Shown: positions 1-10,625 of the stretch, piece after piece | Layout: the number at the start of each line of letters is the position of its first letter | Numbering within the stretch: the first letter of the stretch is position 1 | From: Pigoraptor vietnamica | Taxonomy: Eukaryota > Opisthokonta > Filasterea | DNA length: 25,365 nt | Direction: 5' to 3' | Assembly (NCBI GenBank): GCA_943704525.1 | Contig: CALSCQ010001706.1 | Location: 1 to 25,365 of the forward strand | Made by a program: the position numbers and the translations under genes | The notes under the pieces: generated by a model | What the model was told of the DNA's origin: nothing | Seen by the model: the letters and a program-made list of their open reading frames with translations, nothing else | Databases searched by the model: none

Positions 1-1219
1 GGGGGAGGAAGGAGGAATCTGTGCGTCGATCTCGTGCAAATGCGTAACTGCCCGAAATTGCACAATAGCTCTCACACACGTCAAATACCACACGTAGGTG
101 CACTGTACACGCACACACGCACACACTGCGTGCACGCGCCCGCAGAATGGCCACGCACCCCACGTGCAGCGACGCCCTTTCGTCGGGATACTCTTCAAAG
201 ACCACGTCGTAGACAAACCCGCCCACCGCGCTCGCGTCCGGACGCACCGCCGTCACAATCGCCTCGAACCAGGCGTCCAGGTCCTCGTCCTGTCCCTCCA
301 CCCATTCGCCGATGGCAAAGAGCGGCTGCATCGGCTGCGCGACAGGCGGCGGCTGACGCGCAGGCTCCGATGGGGTGTAGAGGGAACCCCCAGCCACGCC
401 ACGCCCACCCTTCGCTCTTGTCTTCGCCACATCCACGCGCGCGTCCTCTCCGCTCTCCCGCTGCGCACTCCGGCGCCCATACGATGCCAAGAGGTCGTGC
501 ACGTCCCCGATGCGCTGCGCGCGTGCCGTGCTCGGAGACGTGGCGGAGGCGCCCTTGCCCTGCCTCCTCCCCTCACCAGTCGCACGTGACCCACCGCCCT
601 GGTGTGTGCCACTAGCAATGGGAGACGGCGACGCTGCCGACGCAGGCGACCTCCCCTTGACGATGTCCAAGAACGCGCGCACGTGGTCGGAAGAGTCCGC
701 ACGCGTCTTTGGTGTGGACGTCGCAGTAACGGGCGAAGGGTTCTCCATGCCCCACGAGAGCGCGCGCGGCAACACGCGCAAGTAAGGGTCCAGCGTCGGT
801 GTGCTCTTGTCTTTTCCGCGATGAGATGCAGGCGTGCTGCGCGGCGGCGTGCGATGCGCAGGGGACGGCGTGTCCGTTGCCGTCGAGTGCTTCGACGCAC
901 GCGAGGGCGGCGTTTTCGGTGTCCACGACGTGCCGTTACGCGCCGCACTCATGAGAACGTCGGATGCATTGCCGCCACGCGAATTCCCGCCAGTTTGCGC
1001 GGACGATTCGCTTTCGCGCGCTGGGACGGGCGATACGGTCAGGTCGACTATCTGGGGCACGCGAGTTGTTGCTGTTGTGCGATGAACGGCGTCGCGCGCT
1101 TTCTTGTGCGATTTGGGGTCATTCGCCGTGTCTGTGCGCACTTCATGGGACCGTTGGGTTCTCAACAGCGCATCGCTTGGGTTGGGTGTGTCCCTGGCGC
1201 GCGAACGCGGGGACGACAT
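1..1219 (-). CDS. UHRF1-like tandem-Tudor protein, 5' part (partial)
   Basis: An open frame starts at the ATG at 1219 and reads leftward without a stop to the window edge. The first exon probably ends near 127 (exon phase 1), where the minus strand turns into a GT-rich stretch beginning GTGTGTGC; a possible acceptor CAG lies at 19-21. Residues 1 to about 299 are low-complexity, rich in Ser, Thr, Pro, Arg and Lys, and look disordered. Residues 300-364 match the first Tudor of the UHRF1 tandem Tudor domain: GEWVEGQDEDLDAWFEAIV, then VYDVVFEEYPDER, then ILRARARS, aligning with the human NEYVDARD..AWFEAQV, IYHVKYDDYPENG and VRARART segments. In UHRF1 this domain reads histone H3 K9 methylation through an aromatic cage; the Phe of WFEA and the Tyr of EEYP are kept and the other cage Tyr is Phe here. 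The ubiquitin-like domain that precedes it in animal UHRF1 is not seen. Later domains (PHD, SRA, RING) would lie outside the window, so whether this is a true UHRF1 is unknown. Confidence 0.75.
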   Translation of the reverse strand, partial: MSSPRSRARDTPNPSDALLRTQRSHEVRTDTANDPKSHKKARDAVHRTTATTRVPQIVDLTVSPVPARESESSAQTGGNSRGGNASDVLMSAARNGTSWTPKTPPSRASKHSTATDTPSPAHRTPPRSTPASHRGKDKSTPTLDPYLRVLPRALSWGMENPSPVTATSTPKTRADSSDHVRAFLDIVKGRSPASAASPSPIASGTHQGGGSRATGEGRRQGKGASATSPSTARAQRIGDVHDLLASYGRRSAQRESGEDARVDVAKTRAKGGRGVAGGSLYTPSEPARQPPPVAQPMQPLFAIGEWVEGQDEDLDAWFEAIVTAVRPDASAVGGFVYDVVFEEYPDERASLHVGCVAILRARARSVCVCACTVHLRVVFDVCESYCAISGSYAFARDRRTDSSFLP

Positions 1220-3493
1220 GGCGAATCTGAAAGGTCGACGGATGCGTTACGCCCAGTGGAGTGCCAAGCGCCGTCAAGGCACAGTTCACGCCATCGCCGC
1301 AAGCGTCTGTCTTCTCACCCACGTGCGAAAGTGAACGATGTCTGTGCAAAGCATGCAATGGTGGTTTTTTGTGTATTGTCGGCGTGCACGTGCCGCGGAC
1401 TGAGCCGTACCTGTCCGAGTAACATGGCAGCTCCCATTCGGCATCCCAGTGACTTGGCCGACTACTCCGTGACCGACCGACTGCTGCGCCGGACAGGCCC
1501 GCTGGCGAGCTAGAACTGACGGCAACCACTGACGAACGCTTTAAACGGAAGGTGGTTCTGCTTACGTGTGTGCTGAGAATGTGGCAGTGCGTAACTCATT
1601 GACAGCTCACTGGACTGAGCCCGCACTCGGGACCGTCAGGCCGGCCGCTGTGTCAGAACTGAACTCAGCCGGAGCGGCCCGGTCCCGGGTCCGGCCAGCA
1701 ATGTCCCGAGTCCTTGACTTCAGTTCTACCGGGCGAACTGATCACAGTATCGATCAGTTCGTGAGATGAGGCTCGCAGTATGCGCCGGGCGTTTTCGTGT
1801 CGCTTTCACGTACGGTTCCCGGCACGTCTTTGATGAGGGTGGACTGTACTGGCCCGAACTTTCGAGTCGGACACCGGCGTTCGTTCAGTCTCAGGTTCAC
1901 GGCCGCTCGCGGTCACCCAGTGACACTTGCCGGTGGGCCGTGAGCTCGGTGCCGGCTCTGCCGGCGGATGGGCGCCGAACCGCCGACTGGCTCGCGTGGC
2001 CACTAAATTAAATTTATCCGCCGGCGTCCTCAGTGTTCAGCAGTCGGCCGGCGTCGTTAGTCGAGTTGACCGAGTGGCGGCCTCAGTCCACTGCGACCGC
2101 AGCCGCGTCGGAAATTCGTAATTGACGGATCAGACGAACAGTTTGCCGAACGGCCCGCGGCGATTAGATGAGTCGTCGTGCTCGCCGGGTGTACTGGCTG
2201 GCCGACACACCCGCCTGACTGGCAGTTACTTGACTTCGGCACAGTGCTTCCGCCTGACCACTAGTGTGTTCGTCTGAACATAAACACTATCGCCGACACT
2301 GAACTGTTATTCAACTGAAGATCATCAGTCTGACCAGTCAGTGACTCAGTCGACACGATCAGAACATATCCCTCACTCGACAGCCCAGCGCTAAAGACAC
2401 TCCAGGTGTGTCGGTCGATATTAGTAGCCAAGGGCAACCGGCCTACTAACAGCAACCCTCGCGCCGCACTGAGTAACTCACCGGCCCGGTGGCCGCCGTT
2501 TGCATGCATGGCAAGGTATCCGTCAGTGCCGGACTGAGCTGCTGGAGGAGTGTCTCCGTCATTTCTGAGTTGATTTCCAGACTGTGCCCAACCGGCGCCG
2601 GCTCAACCTGACCGACCGGCGCCTGATAGCGCCGGCGGCGGCCTCAATTCATCGGCTGTCGCTGTAGCTCGCAGTCTATTAATATAACCCCACAGCTTTG
2701 TGCGCCGTCGGTGTCAGATTGTCAATGTGTACCCGGCGGCACTGACCGGCGGCTCTCTCCGTCTCAGTCTCCGACGCGTCCGGCCGCGGCTTCACACTTA
2801 TTGTAGGGCTCACCGTCAGGGTAACGTGCAATACGCACGCTCGCACTGCCAAAGGTCGGGTTATTACCTTCATGTCCCTGGTAATTTTTGTCAGTGGGGA
2901 TGGATCGTCGTTTTTATTTTGTATGCGATTTCTATGGCAGCTTTTTTTTATTATAATTATTTCGCACCAAGGGCCGAGCGAATCGATGTACGAAGGGACG
3001 AAAAGGGGTCAATTATTCAGTTTCAGTATAATAATTTTGCACCGAGCGGAAAGACGCCTCGGACATTTCGCACCTCGTGTCGGGCAATTTCCCAATTGGC
3101 AATACAAAGGGGAACGCGCGATCATGCCAAAAATAAATCTGACTGTGCAGACATGCATCCAAAAGAGGAAAGGGTCGCTGCTCCCCAAGCCGACCTCAAC
3201 GGGGGTGTTAGCAGCATGCAGGCGTTTGTGTAGCCAATCAAAAACCTTTTTTCAGTCCGAAATAAACTGAACAGCAGTGCTGTCGTCGAATGCATAGAAG
3301 ATTCCATACTGTCTCGGCTGACCGAAAATTATCTTCCCAAAGGACGCCTCACGGCAGGCTCGCGTGATAACAGTGAGCATTCGTGGCCCAACGTACTTGT
3401 GTGAGGCCAGTGATGGGATTTCCGCGTTTTGTAAAACGGTGCCCCTTCCGCGCCGGCGGCTGGTCGAGAGGCCGCAGACGCCCACCAACCGAC
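1220..3493. other. Divergent intergenic region
   Basis: This stretch lies between the start codons of two divergently transcribed genes, so it should hold both promoters. I see no convincing coding frame. About 1501-2900 is dense in ACTG/CAGT tetramers and in CCGGC/GCCGG words. About 2880-3060 is AT-rich, with T and A runs around 2915-2965. A CCAAT motif followed by an A run lies at 3233-3246 on the plus strand, about 250 bases before the start of the plus-strand gene; its role as a promoter element is only suggested by position. Confidence 0.6.
1501..2900. repeat. ACTG/CAGT-dense low-order repeat tract
   Basis: By hand count there are about 32 ACTG or CAGT tetramers in 1501-2400, where random sequence would give about 7. 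They continue at lower density to about 2900, mixed with many CCGGC/GCCGG words. No fixed period or long repeat unit is evident, and I found no terminal inverted repeats, so I cannot call it a transposon remnant. It has no coding character. Confidence 0.4.
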
Positions 3494-6400
3494 ATGGCGG
3501 CACCGCGTGCGACGGTCGGCGTCATCATGGCGCTAACCATTTTGTCGAGTGTGGCACCAGCGCCAGTCGTCGCCGGCAACTTATGTCAAGTTGTGCCGAG
3601 CTCCGCTGATCAGAGCATGAGCCAATGCGGCATCATCACCCCTGCGATGTTAAGTGGCTCGCCGGCAAAAACGGTGAAGGACATCTTTTCGGCGTGCTCT
3701 AACTTCGGTTCCGACGCATTCATCCCCGCCGGCACCACGGTCACCTATTGCGGTTGCCGCGCCGGAAAGGATTGCCCTGAAACGTACATGGCCGTCTGCA
3801 TGCGCTGCTGCACGGGGTACAAGAGCCCGCCCGACTGCGTGAACATCAACGAGTGCGAGGAGTCGCCGGACAAGGGCGGGTGCGACGCGACGTCGCAGAA
3901 TTGCCAGGACACGGTCGGGAGTTCCACCTGCGTTTGCAAGCCGGGCTTTGAGGAGATACCTGGCAACTCAAAGCTGTGCTCCGATATTCCCGAGTGCGCA
4001 CGCCACAAAGACACGTGCGATAGGGCCATTTCCACGTGCGTCGAACTCGCCCCGGGCTTCCGGTGCGACTGCAAGCCCGGCTACTACCACCCCGGCCCTG
4101 ACCCCAACGAGCAAAAGCTGTGTGCCGACCGAGACGAGTGCGACAAGCGCGCGCCCGAGCACAATTGCGACCCGGCCACGACGAACTGCCGCAACACCGC
4201 CGGGTCTTTCGTTTGCGACTGTGCTTCGTCCGGCTTTGAACGCGTGTCGGATTCCGCGTGCGCCAACATCAACGAGTGCGCGAGAGGCACGCACACGTGC
4301 GACCTGCGTTCGACGTCTTGTGTCGACACGTTTGGAAGCTACACGTGCCCGTGCCTCAAGGGATATCGCGCGATCCCATCCCAGTTTGGGAGCTGCGCCG
4401 AGATTAACGAGTGCGCGGAGGGAACGTCGCACTGCGAGCACATATGCACGAACACGCCGGGGTCGTTTTTCTGCAGCTGCCTGGACGGTTACATCACGCG
4501 CCCCTCCAACAGCTCGCGGTGCATCACGCCCAGGGACTGCTGCGTGACTGTCGGCGAATGCTCCGTAAGTGGCAGATGCCGCGCAAGTTTATTTCCTGGT
4601 GCAGCTGGTTCTTCCCCTCCCCCCAAAACGCCTCTCAAACGCCTCTCAAGCGCCTACTCACTCGGACCACGTTGCAGGTCGACATGTGCGTCGACTACAT
4701 GCTGTCGCTGGCGTTCGAGGCGCGTCTTCACACGGTGGCTTCGCGGCAACAGCTTGCGCTCGCGCGTCTGGACGAACTGTGCAGCATGAAGCGCGCCGAC
4801 CGCGAGACGCAGAGCCTCCTTGCCGAGTGGTCGTGCCGATTGGCCGCGATGCTGCGCAGTCCGGTCGGTCTGGACTACCTCGGCTTTCGCCAGAACGAGG
4901 TGACGCCGCTCGCGTGGTCGCAGTACGACCCCCTCATCGAAGAGTACGTCAAGATTGTCGAGGGCTACGAAGCGAACATCCGACACCTGCAGCAGCTGCG
5001 CACGCTCGGCGTCACGAACGAACAGATGCGCGCGTACATCAGCGGCAGCCTGAAGAACGCCACGAGCGACATTGTCGTCGCGATTAACGACGTGAACCGC
5101 ACGCTGACGGCGAGCCTCGACGCCGGCCTGCGGACGATCGAGTCGCGCATCGCGGAAACGAACCAAATCCTGGTCAACCAGGGTAACCAGCTGCGCGAAA
5201 TCCAGGCGTCGATTCTCGAAAACGGCGCGCTCATTCGAAAGTGCCAGGACGCGATCGAGCAGGTCAGCGAGAAGGTCGACGACCTCAAGACGGAGGTTCA
5301 GCACATCAACGTCGACGCCGACACGATGGCGGCCAAGTTCGATAACGGAAAGAAGGGATGGGATACGGACGGCAACGGAAACGTCAGCCCCTCGGAGCTC
5401 CTCGACGCTATGGTCGACATGCGTCAGCTGCGATCGGCCGCGAGCGATGCCCTGCGCGTGTTTCGAAAGGCGCAGTCGTCGCTTTCGGCAAGCGTGCCGT
5501 GCGAGGTCCTCTTTGATGTCGGGGCGCGCGAGATAGGGCCCATATCGTGGGCCAACCTACACGCCGAGCTGCACATCTGCACCGACGACACGGGCCCCTC
5601 CAAGTTTGAGATGGCGCCTTTCGACGGCATCATCTCCGTCACTGAGCTCGTGAACGGGTTCAAAGTCAAGGAGCTGCTCGAAGACGAGGCGGTTAAGCTG
5701 TGGGACAAGCTGTCGTTCACGGTCGACGGAATTTCGAAGGCGCCCGAGGTCGTGTGGCAAGTCCTCCTCGACACCGGCAGCGATCTGCTGGACAAGGCAT
5801 TTCGGAAGCTGAGCAACTCGATCCCGTCGAAGCAGGTGCGGGACGTAATGGAAAACGTCGTCGGCATCCTCGGCGTGGTCAAGGCGGGCGCGCCCATCGT
5901 GTCGTCTGCCGTGAAGAGTTGCGCGACGACGGCGGCGATTATAGGAGAGTATGGGGGCCTGCCGGGTCTGGCGATTGCGACGGTCACGGGCGACTCGCTC
6001 AAGTGCATTACGGGCATTAGGGACACGATCAAGTTTGTGCTCGCGAACAAGGACCGCATCATACAGGCGGCGAAGGCGGCGGTTAACGGCGTCATCAACA
6101 TCGTCAAGGGTATCGGAAAGGCCATCGGAGGGGTCGTCAAGTCGATCGGGAAAATCTTCGGACGCCGACGCCGGCGGGAGCTCTTTGTCGGCATTCTCGA
6201 CCAGCACGACTTGCCCTATCTGCAGCAGGTGCGCGAGTGGCTCACATCAACGATGTTGTGCGATAATGCGACTGCATGCACGCGTGCGTCATACAGAGGC
6301 GGGTCCAGCACGGACACTGACGCACGCACACACGACTTTCTCACGCGCAACGCACAATATTACGCACCTGTTAAGCCGCGTTTCCGATTCTCACGCGCAG

Positions 6401-7663
6401 CTCTCGAGCGACCTTGATCTCATGAACGCAACGACCATGTCCGTCATGGACATCGATGGCAACATACAGAACGCGACCTACCCGAGCGTCGTCCCAGAGC
6501 TCTCCATCGACGGCGCGCGTTTTGCCGCCTACGCAAAGACCTTTGCCGCAACGCTAGACAACGCCACCGACGCCGTGAGCCCGGAGACGATCGACAGCTT
6601 CGTCGAGCTGGTCGTGACACTCAACACGTACATGCGCGTGTGGCAGACGGAGGCGGTGCGCGGGCTGGGATGGGACAACGCCCGCGTCCTCGACACGGTC
6701 GCCCTCGCGCAGATGACGACGTTTGACTTTGACCGCATGCTCGCGGCGTACTCGCGCAAGATGCAGAGCGTCGCCTTCCGCACGATCGAGCAGATATCGC
6801 GCCAGGTGCGGCAGCTCCGCTACCTCTGTCTCGACAACTCGCTGGTGGCGGACGAGCTGTCCGCGCTCCCGATCACGTCGTCCCTCTCGTCCGTCGACCT
6901 GCGCACGCTCAAGGCCGCCGTCCAGTCGTCGTATCTCAGCTGCCTCACGACCCTCCCCGTCGTGAAGAACACGCGCACGGTGACCCACGAGTTCACCGTC
7001 GACGACGCCCCGGACAGCTTTGCGAGCCTCCGCACGACCGGCACGGCCGTGTTCGTGGTCCCCGTCCCGCCCACCTCTCGCTTTGGCCGCGCCCGCCTCG
7101 TCAGCGCCTCGGTCTACGTGTACCCGGCCACCATCGACGACCTCACGCCGAGCACCTTCGTGCAGCTGGACTTTTGGAAGCTGCCTGCGTCGTACTTTTT
7201 CGACTACGCGGGCGCCCGGTGGCCCTTCCTGCACACGAAGGCGTCGGCGTCGTTCAACTACCAGGCGACGACGTGCGCGCACCAGTCGGAGCCCGTGTTC
7301 GACGACAACACGCGCGTCAGTTACAGCCCGTACGGTCCCTGGAAGGTCCGCCTGACGCGCCCGCAGCCCGTCAACGTCACGGCAAGCCGCATTCGCGCAG
7401 TCCGCTTCCAGTTTGTCGTCGCGTTTGCGCAGGTGGATGCGATGGGGAGCGATCTCGACGTCATGGAGCAGCTGAAGGCAGACACGAACACGTGCCCATC
7501 GAGTGAGTGTGCCGGACACTGCAAACGCGGCTGAGTCTTTCGAAAAGTTTTGCGACATGGTAGTCGTGTGAAAATTCTCGTCGTAAGTTCGTGGGGTTGT
7601 TCTTGTGTGCTTGTGTGTGTGTGTGTGTGCGTGTGTGTGTGTGCATATGTGTGTGTGTGTGTG

Positions 7664-7696
<33 letters not shown>

Positions 7697-10255
7697 GTAT
7701 GTGTGTGTGTGTGTGCGTGTGTGTGTGTATGTGTGTGTGTGTGTGTGCGTGCGTGTGGCGTGTGCGTATGTGTATGTGTGTGTGTATGTGTGTGTGTGTG
7801 TGCGTGGGGGGTGGGGGGGGGTTGAGTGTTTGCTGCGATGTGTGTGAGTGCAGGTCGATTGATTACGTCCGGCACGCAGATTGCGACGATACCTGCGCCA
7901 CGTGCACGGGGTCGGCGGCCACGCGGTGCCTCACGTGCGCGTCCAGGCTCGTGAAGGCGCTCAACGGCACATGCGTCCCGTGCCCTGCGGCAAAGTATTA
8001 CGACGCGCTGACGGCCTCGTGCCAGGGTGGGGCGCTTGCTTGTTGTGTCTGCACTTCTCACTTTCTCACTTCTCACTCGGAGTAACACGTGCAGACTGTT
8101 ACGCGCCCGCCTGTGTCCGCTGTACGGGTGCGCTGCCCTCGCAGTGCACACAATGCGCCGGCAGTCTCACTCTCGGTGACAGCGGGTGCGCCTCAACGGG
8201 CTCTTCTTCCACTGCCCCTGCAAGCAGTGCAACGCCCGCGCCGTCCTCTTCGGTCGGCACCGGCGGCAGCATCTCGATCGCCGCGCAGAGTCCCACCCCC
8301 GCTGCGACGCCATGTGCCGCGACGACTGTTTCCGTGACGACCACCGTCACGGTCCCTGCTACAACGACGGCGACAGTGACCGTGACCGCGCCCACAGTAA
8401 CGGTGACGGCGCCTCCCGCGCCGCCGCTCACTGCGACGGTGACTGTGACGGCAGTTGCGACTTCCACGGTCACGGTTACGCCGTTCTCGACACCCCTGTT
8501 GCCTGCGCTGGGCGCCGTCTGCCCCGGGGACCCCGTCGCACAGAGCAGTTGCTTCGGTGAGTAACGCACGTCACATGGGACGATCCGTGCGTGTATGGAA
8601 GGTTCTGAACAGCCACCTCTCGTGTGTGGCCGATTGCCGAGATCCCGTGAGACTCAAGCGCGCATGTCACGCGTAGGTCTGACGCTTGCGGTGGCGGCGG
8701 ATGCCAAGACGGTTCGCTTGCAGCGCGTGAATGGCGCCATCGAGAACTGGTGTCCGTGCGCGGGCGGGTCTTGCGGTGCACCCACAACTGCCGCGTCGTC
8801 CTCGAAGCAGGCGGCGACGAGTGTCCCGCCCACGCCAGGTGCGTGTCGTTGGTTTGCACGTTTCGTAGCGGTCGAATGCCGTCAGTCGTATCTGTGTAGG
8901 GATGTGCGTCTGTGCACGCGTGCGTGTGCGTGTGCGTGTGTGTCTGTGTGTCCGTGCGTATGCCGCTTCCTGCGTGCGTCGAACCTCACCCTCCACTTTT
9001 CGTCCGCGCAGTCAATTGCGTCGTCACCGAATGGACAGCGTGGAGCGATTGCACTGCGCTGTGTGGACAGGGCCAGCAGACACGCTCGCGCACCGTGACG
9101 ACGCCCGCCGCGTACGGTGGCACGTGCGTTGCCCTTGACGAGACGCGCGCGTGCAACGTGGCTGCGTGCGTCGACTACACCGTCACGGCGATCACGAGCG
9201 CCGCAAACGACGCAGGGACCTCCGCGAATATCACCGTGCGGGTTGTGGGGTCGACGGGCCTCTCGACGCCGCCCATTACGATCGCCGGCGGTGCGTCTGC
9301 GAGGGGCGTCGCGAGCGTGTTTGCGGCGGATTTGCCGGACGTCGGAGACGTGACCATGCTCGTGGTGTCTGTGGGTTCGGATGACGACACGTGGCACTGC
9401 GACGCTTTCGTGGTCGCTGTGAAGGACGCGACGGTGGTGTTTTCGTGCGGCAGCAAGTACATCGACCGGACGCCCGTCTCCCTCTTGTCGCCGTCGGCGC
9501 GCGGTGAGTATGCCTGTCGTGTGCGATGCACGTGCGTTTGAAAAGCCGGAAATAACCCACCGTTTTCCCTTCTCCATCCGCTTTCCGTCTCTTTTTTGCC
9601 TACGCTTTCAGTCGACTGCGCCGTGACGGAGTGGACGCCGTGGTCGCGCTGCACGCGCTCGTGTGGCGGCGGCACCCAGTCGCGCGTGCGTAATGTCACG
9701 AGGGATGCGTCGAACGGCGGAGCGGCCTGCCCGAACCTCGTGGAACAGCGCCCTTGCAACGTGCCCGCGTGCCCTGGTGAGCCTGATTTTGCGAGTGTAT
9801 GTGCGCACACACGCTCTTGTCCACTCGCTTGCACGCCCACGCTCTACGACCACACAGACGCGGCAGACAAGCACAGGTGTGGCGTTGTGTTTATTGACTT
9901 ATCGCTTCTTCGGTTCCTTTGCGCAGTCGCGACGTACACGATCACCGTCGTCACAGCGAACGTCGCGGGCGCCGGCACCGCGGGGGCCGTCAACTGCATT
10001 GTTCTCGGCGAGTTGGACGACACGAGCGACGTCATGAACGTGGCGGGCTCCCTTGCCGCGGGGACGACGTGGAAGTTCCAGCGGTCAGGCAGCAAAGTGA
10101 CGGCGATTACGGGCCTTCTCGTGCAGGCCGTCCGCGCCGCCGACCCATGGACGTGCGTGTCCGTCGCCGTGTCCGGTCCTGGAATGCCCGCTGTTACGTT
10201 CCTGTGTCCCGACACGCCCATTGCCGTCGACTTTGTGCCCCTGCGGCGCGCTTGA
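3494..10255 (+). CDS. Secreted mosaic protein: 5x EGF-Ca, EF-hand/helical region, Cys-rich, TSP1-PLAT x2
   Basis: Exons: 3494-4564, 4678-6228, 6401-7502, 7880-8026, 8095-8556, 8677-8838, 9012-9503, 9612-9776, 9927-10255. They total 5,481 nt, giving 1,826 residues, and every junction keeps frame. The ATG at 3494 was preferred over the in-frame one at 3383 because it places a signal peptide at residues 1-28. Then come five EGF-like repeats (about 118-350), several with the calcium-binding NINEC or EINEC start. Exon 2 encodes a Cys-poor helical region with coiled-coil character, a canonical EF-hand loop DTDGNGNVSPSE (586-597), a degenerate partner (669-680) and a Gly/Ile/Lys helix ending in five Arg (about 824-857). 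Exon 3 (875-1242) is not recognised. Exons 4-5 hold CxxC-rich furin-like/growth-factor-receptor-type modules and a Thr/Val/Pro-rich stalk. Exons 7-9 encode TSP1 (WTAWSDCTALCGQG), PLAT, TSP1 (WTPWSRCTRSCGGG) and PLAT. There is no C-terminal membrane segment, so the protein is probably secreted or in the extracellular matrix. Its molecular partner is unknown. Confidence 0.9.
7611..7822 (+). repeat. (GT)n microsatellite with G-run, in intron 3 of the EGF/TSP1/PLAT gene
   Basis: About 200 bases of GT dinucleotides interrupted by GC and AT steps, ending in a G run at about 7805-7821. It fills the middle of the 377-nt intron 7503-7879. The repeat is GT on the coding strand. Open frames read through it (poly Cys-Val) are artefacts. 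Confidence 0.95.
8890..8965 (+). repeat. Degenerate GT/GC-rich tract in intron 6
   Basis: A short GTGCGT/GTGTGT tract within the 173-nt intron 8839-9011 of the mosaic-protein gene, again GT-rich on the coding strand. Confidence 0.8.
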
Positions 10256-10388
10256 ATCCGGTCGCGATTAACGACCCTCTGCGTCAGCGTAACTTCGTAT
10301 TCTTACTTTTTTATTTATCTTTCCGTCGTGTGTATATACGGTTGCTTTTGTCTCACGGTCGGCCCAGTCAAGCGCGTGCGAGTGTGTT
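10256..10388 (+). other. 3' flank of the mosaic-protein gene up to the transposon
   Basis: This is the 133 bases between the stop codon and the transposon end, presumably 3' UTR. It contains a T-rich stretch at about 10302-10325. No AATAAA is present, so the transposon may lie within or immediately beyond the original transcript end. Confidence 0.5.
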
Positions 10389-10412
10389 CACTGTATGTAA
10401 AAGTCGGGCCTG
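10389..10412 (+). repeat. Left terminal inverted repeat (24 bp)
   Basis: It begins CACTGTATGTAAAAG and continues with TCGGGCCTG. It is the exact reverse complement of 22491-22514. The adjacent outer bases 10387-10388 are TT. Confidence 0.92.
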
Positions 10413-10448
10413 CGCGATCGGACTTTTTGGTCGGACTTGGGTTGGGTT

Positions 10449-10541
10449 GTCGGGCCTGAAAGCTGGCCAAATCACAAAATTTTTCAGTTCGCTCAGGTCC
10501 GACTCAGCGGACCTGAAGCCCCCCCATCGACCAACCTGAAG
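10449..10541 (+). repeat. Left subterminal repeat cluster
   Basis: GTCGGGCCTG of the TIR core recurs at 10449-10458. CCTGAAAGCTGG followed by CCAAATC lies at 10455-10473, and a close copy is at 22416-22436 in the same orientation. An inverted pair CAGGTCCG / CGGACCTG lies at 10494-10501 and 10508-10515. CGGACCTGAAG (10508-10518) and GACCAACCTGAAG (10529-10541) recur near the right end. Such arrays are typical transposase-binding sites in CACTA elements; binding here is inferred. Confidence 0.75.
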
Positions 10542-10625
10542 TTGCCAAAAATAGCACGCGTTGACACGATGAAAAGCCACGCGGTCGCACAACATCTTTT
10601 CATGGTGTCGCCTTTATGAAAGGAA

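Noticed and set aside
253-948. Minus-strand Arg-rich 231-aa frame
   Set aside because: It is a shifted shadow of the UHRF1-like exon, which is read in another frame that stays open to the window edge and so has no stop.
2700-3270. Plus-strand frames of 177 and 132 aa with hydrophobic stretches
   Set aside because: They come from an AT-rich run and overlap each other; no domain, no codon bias and no splice context. Position suggests promoter DNA.
7591-7847. Poly Cys-Val frames through the GT repeats, also at 22644-23015 and 23115-23400
   Set aside because: They are translations of dinucleotide repeats inside introns.
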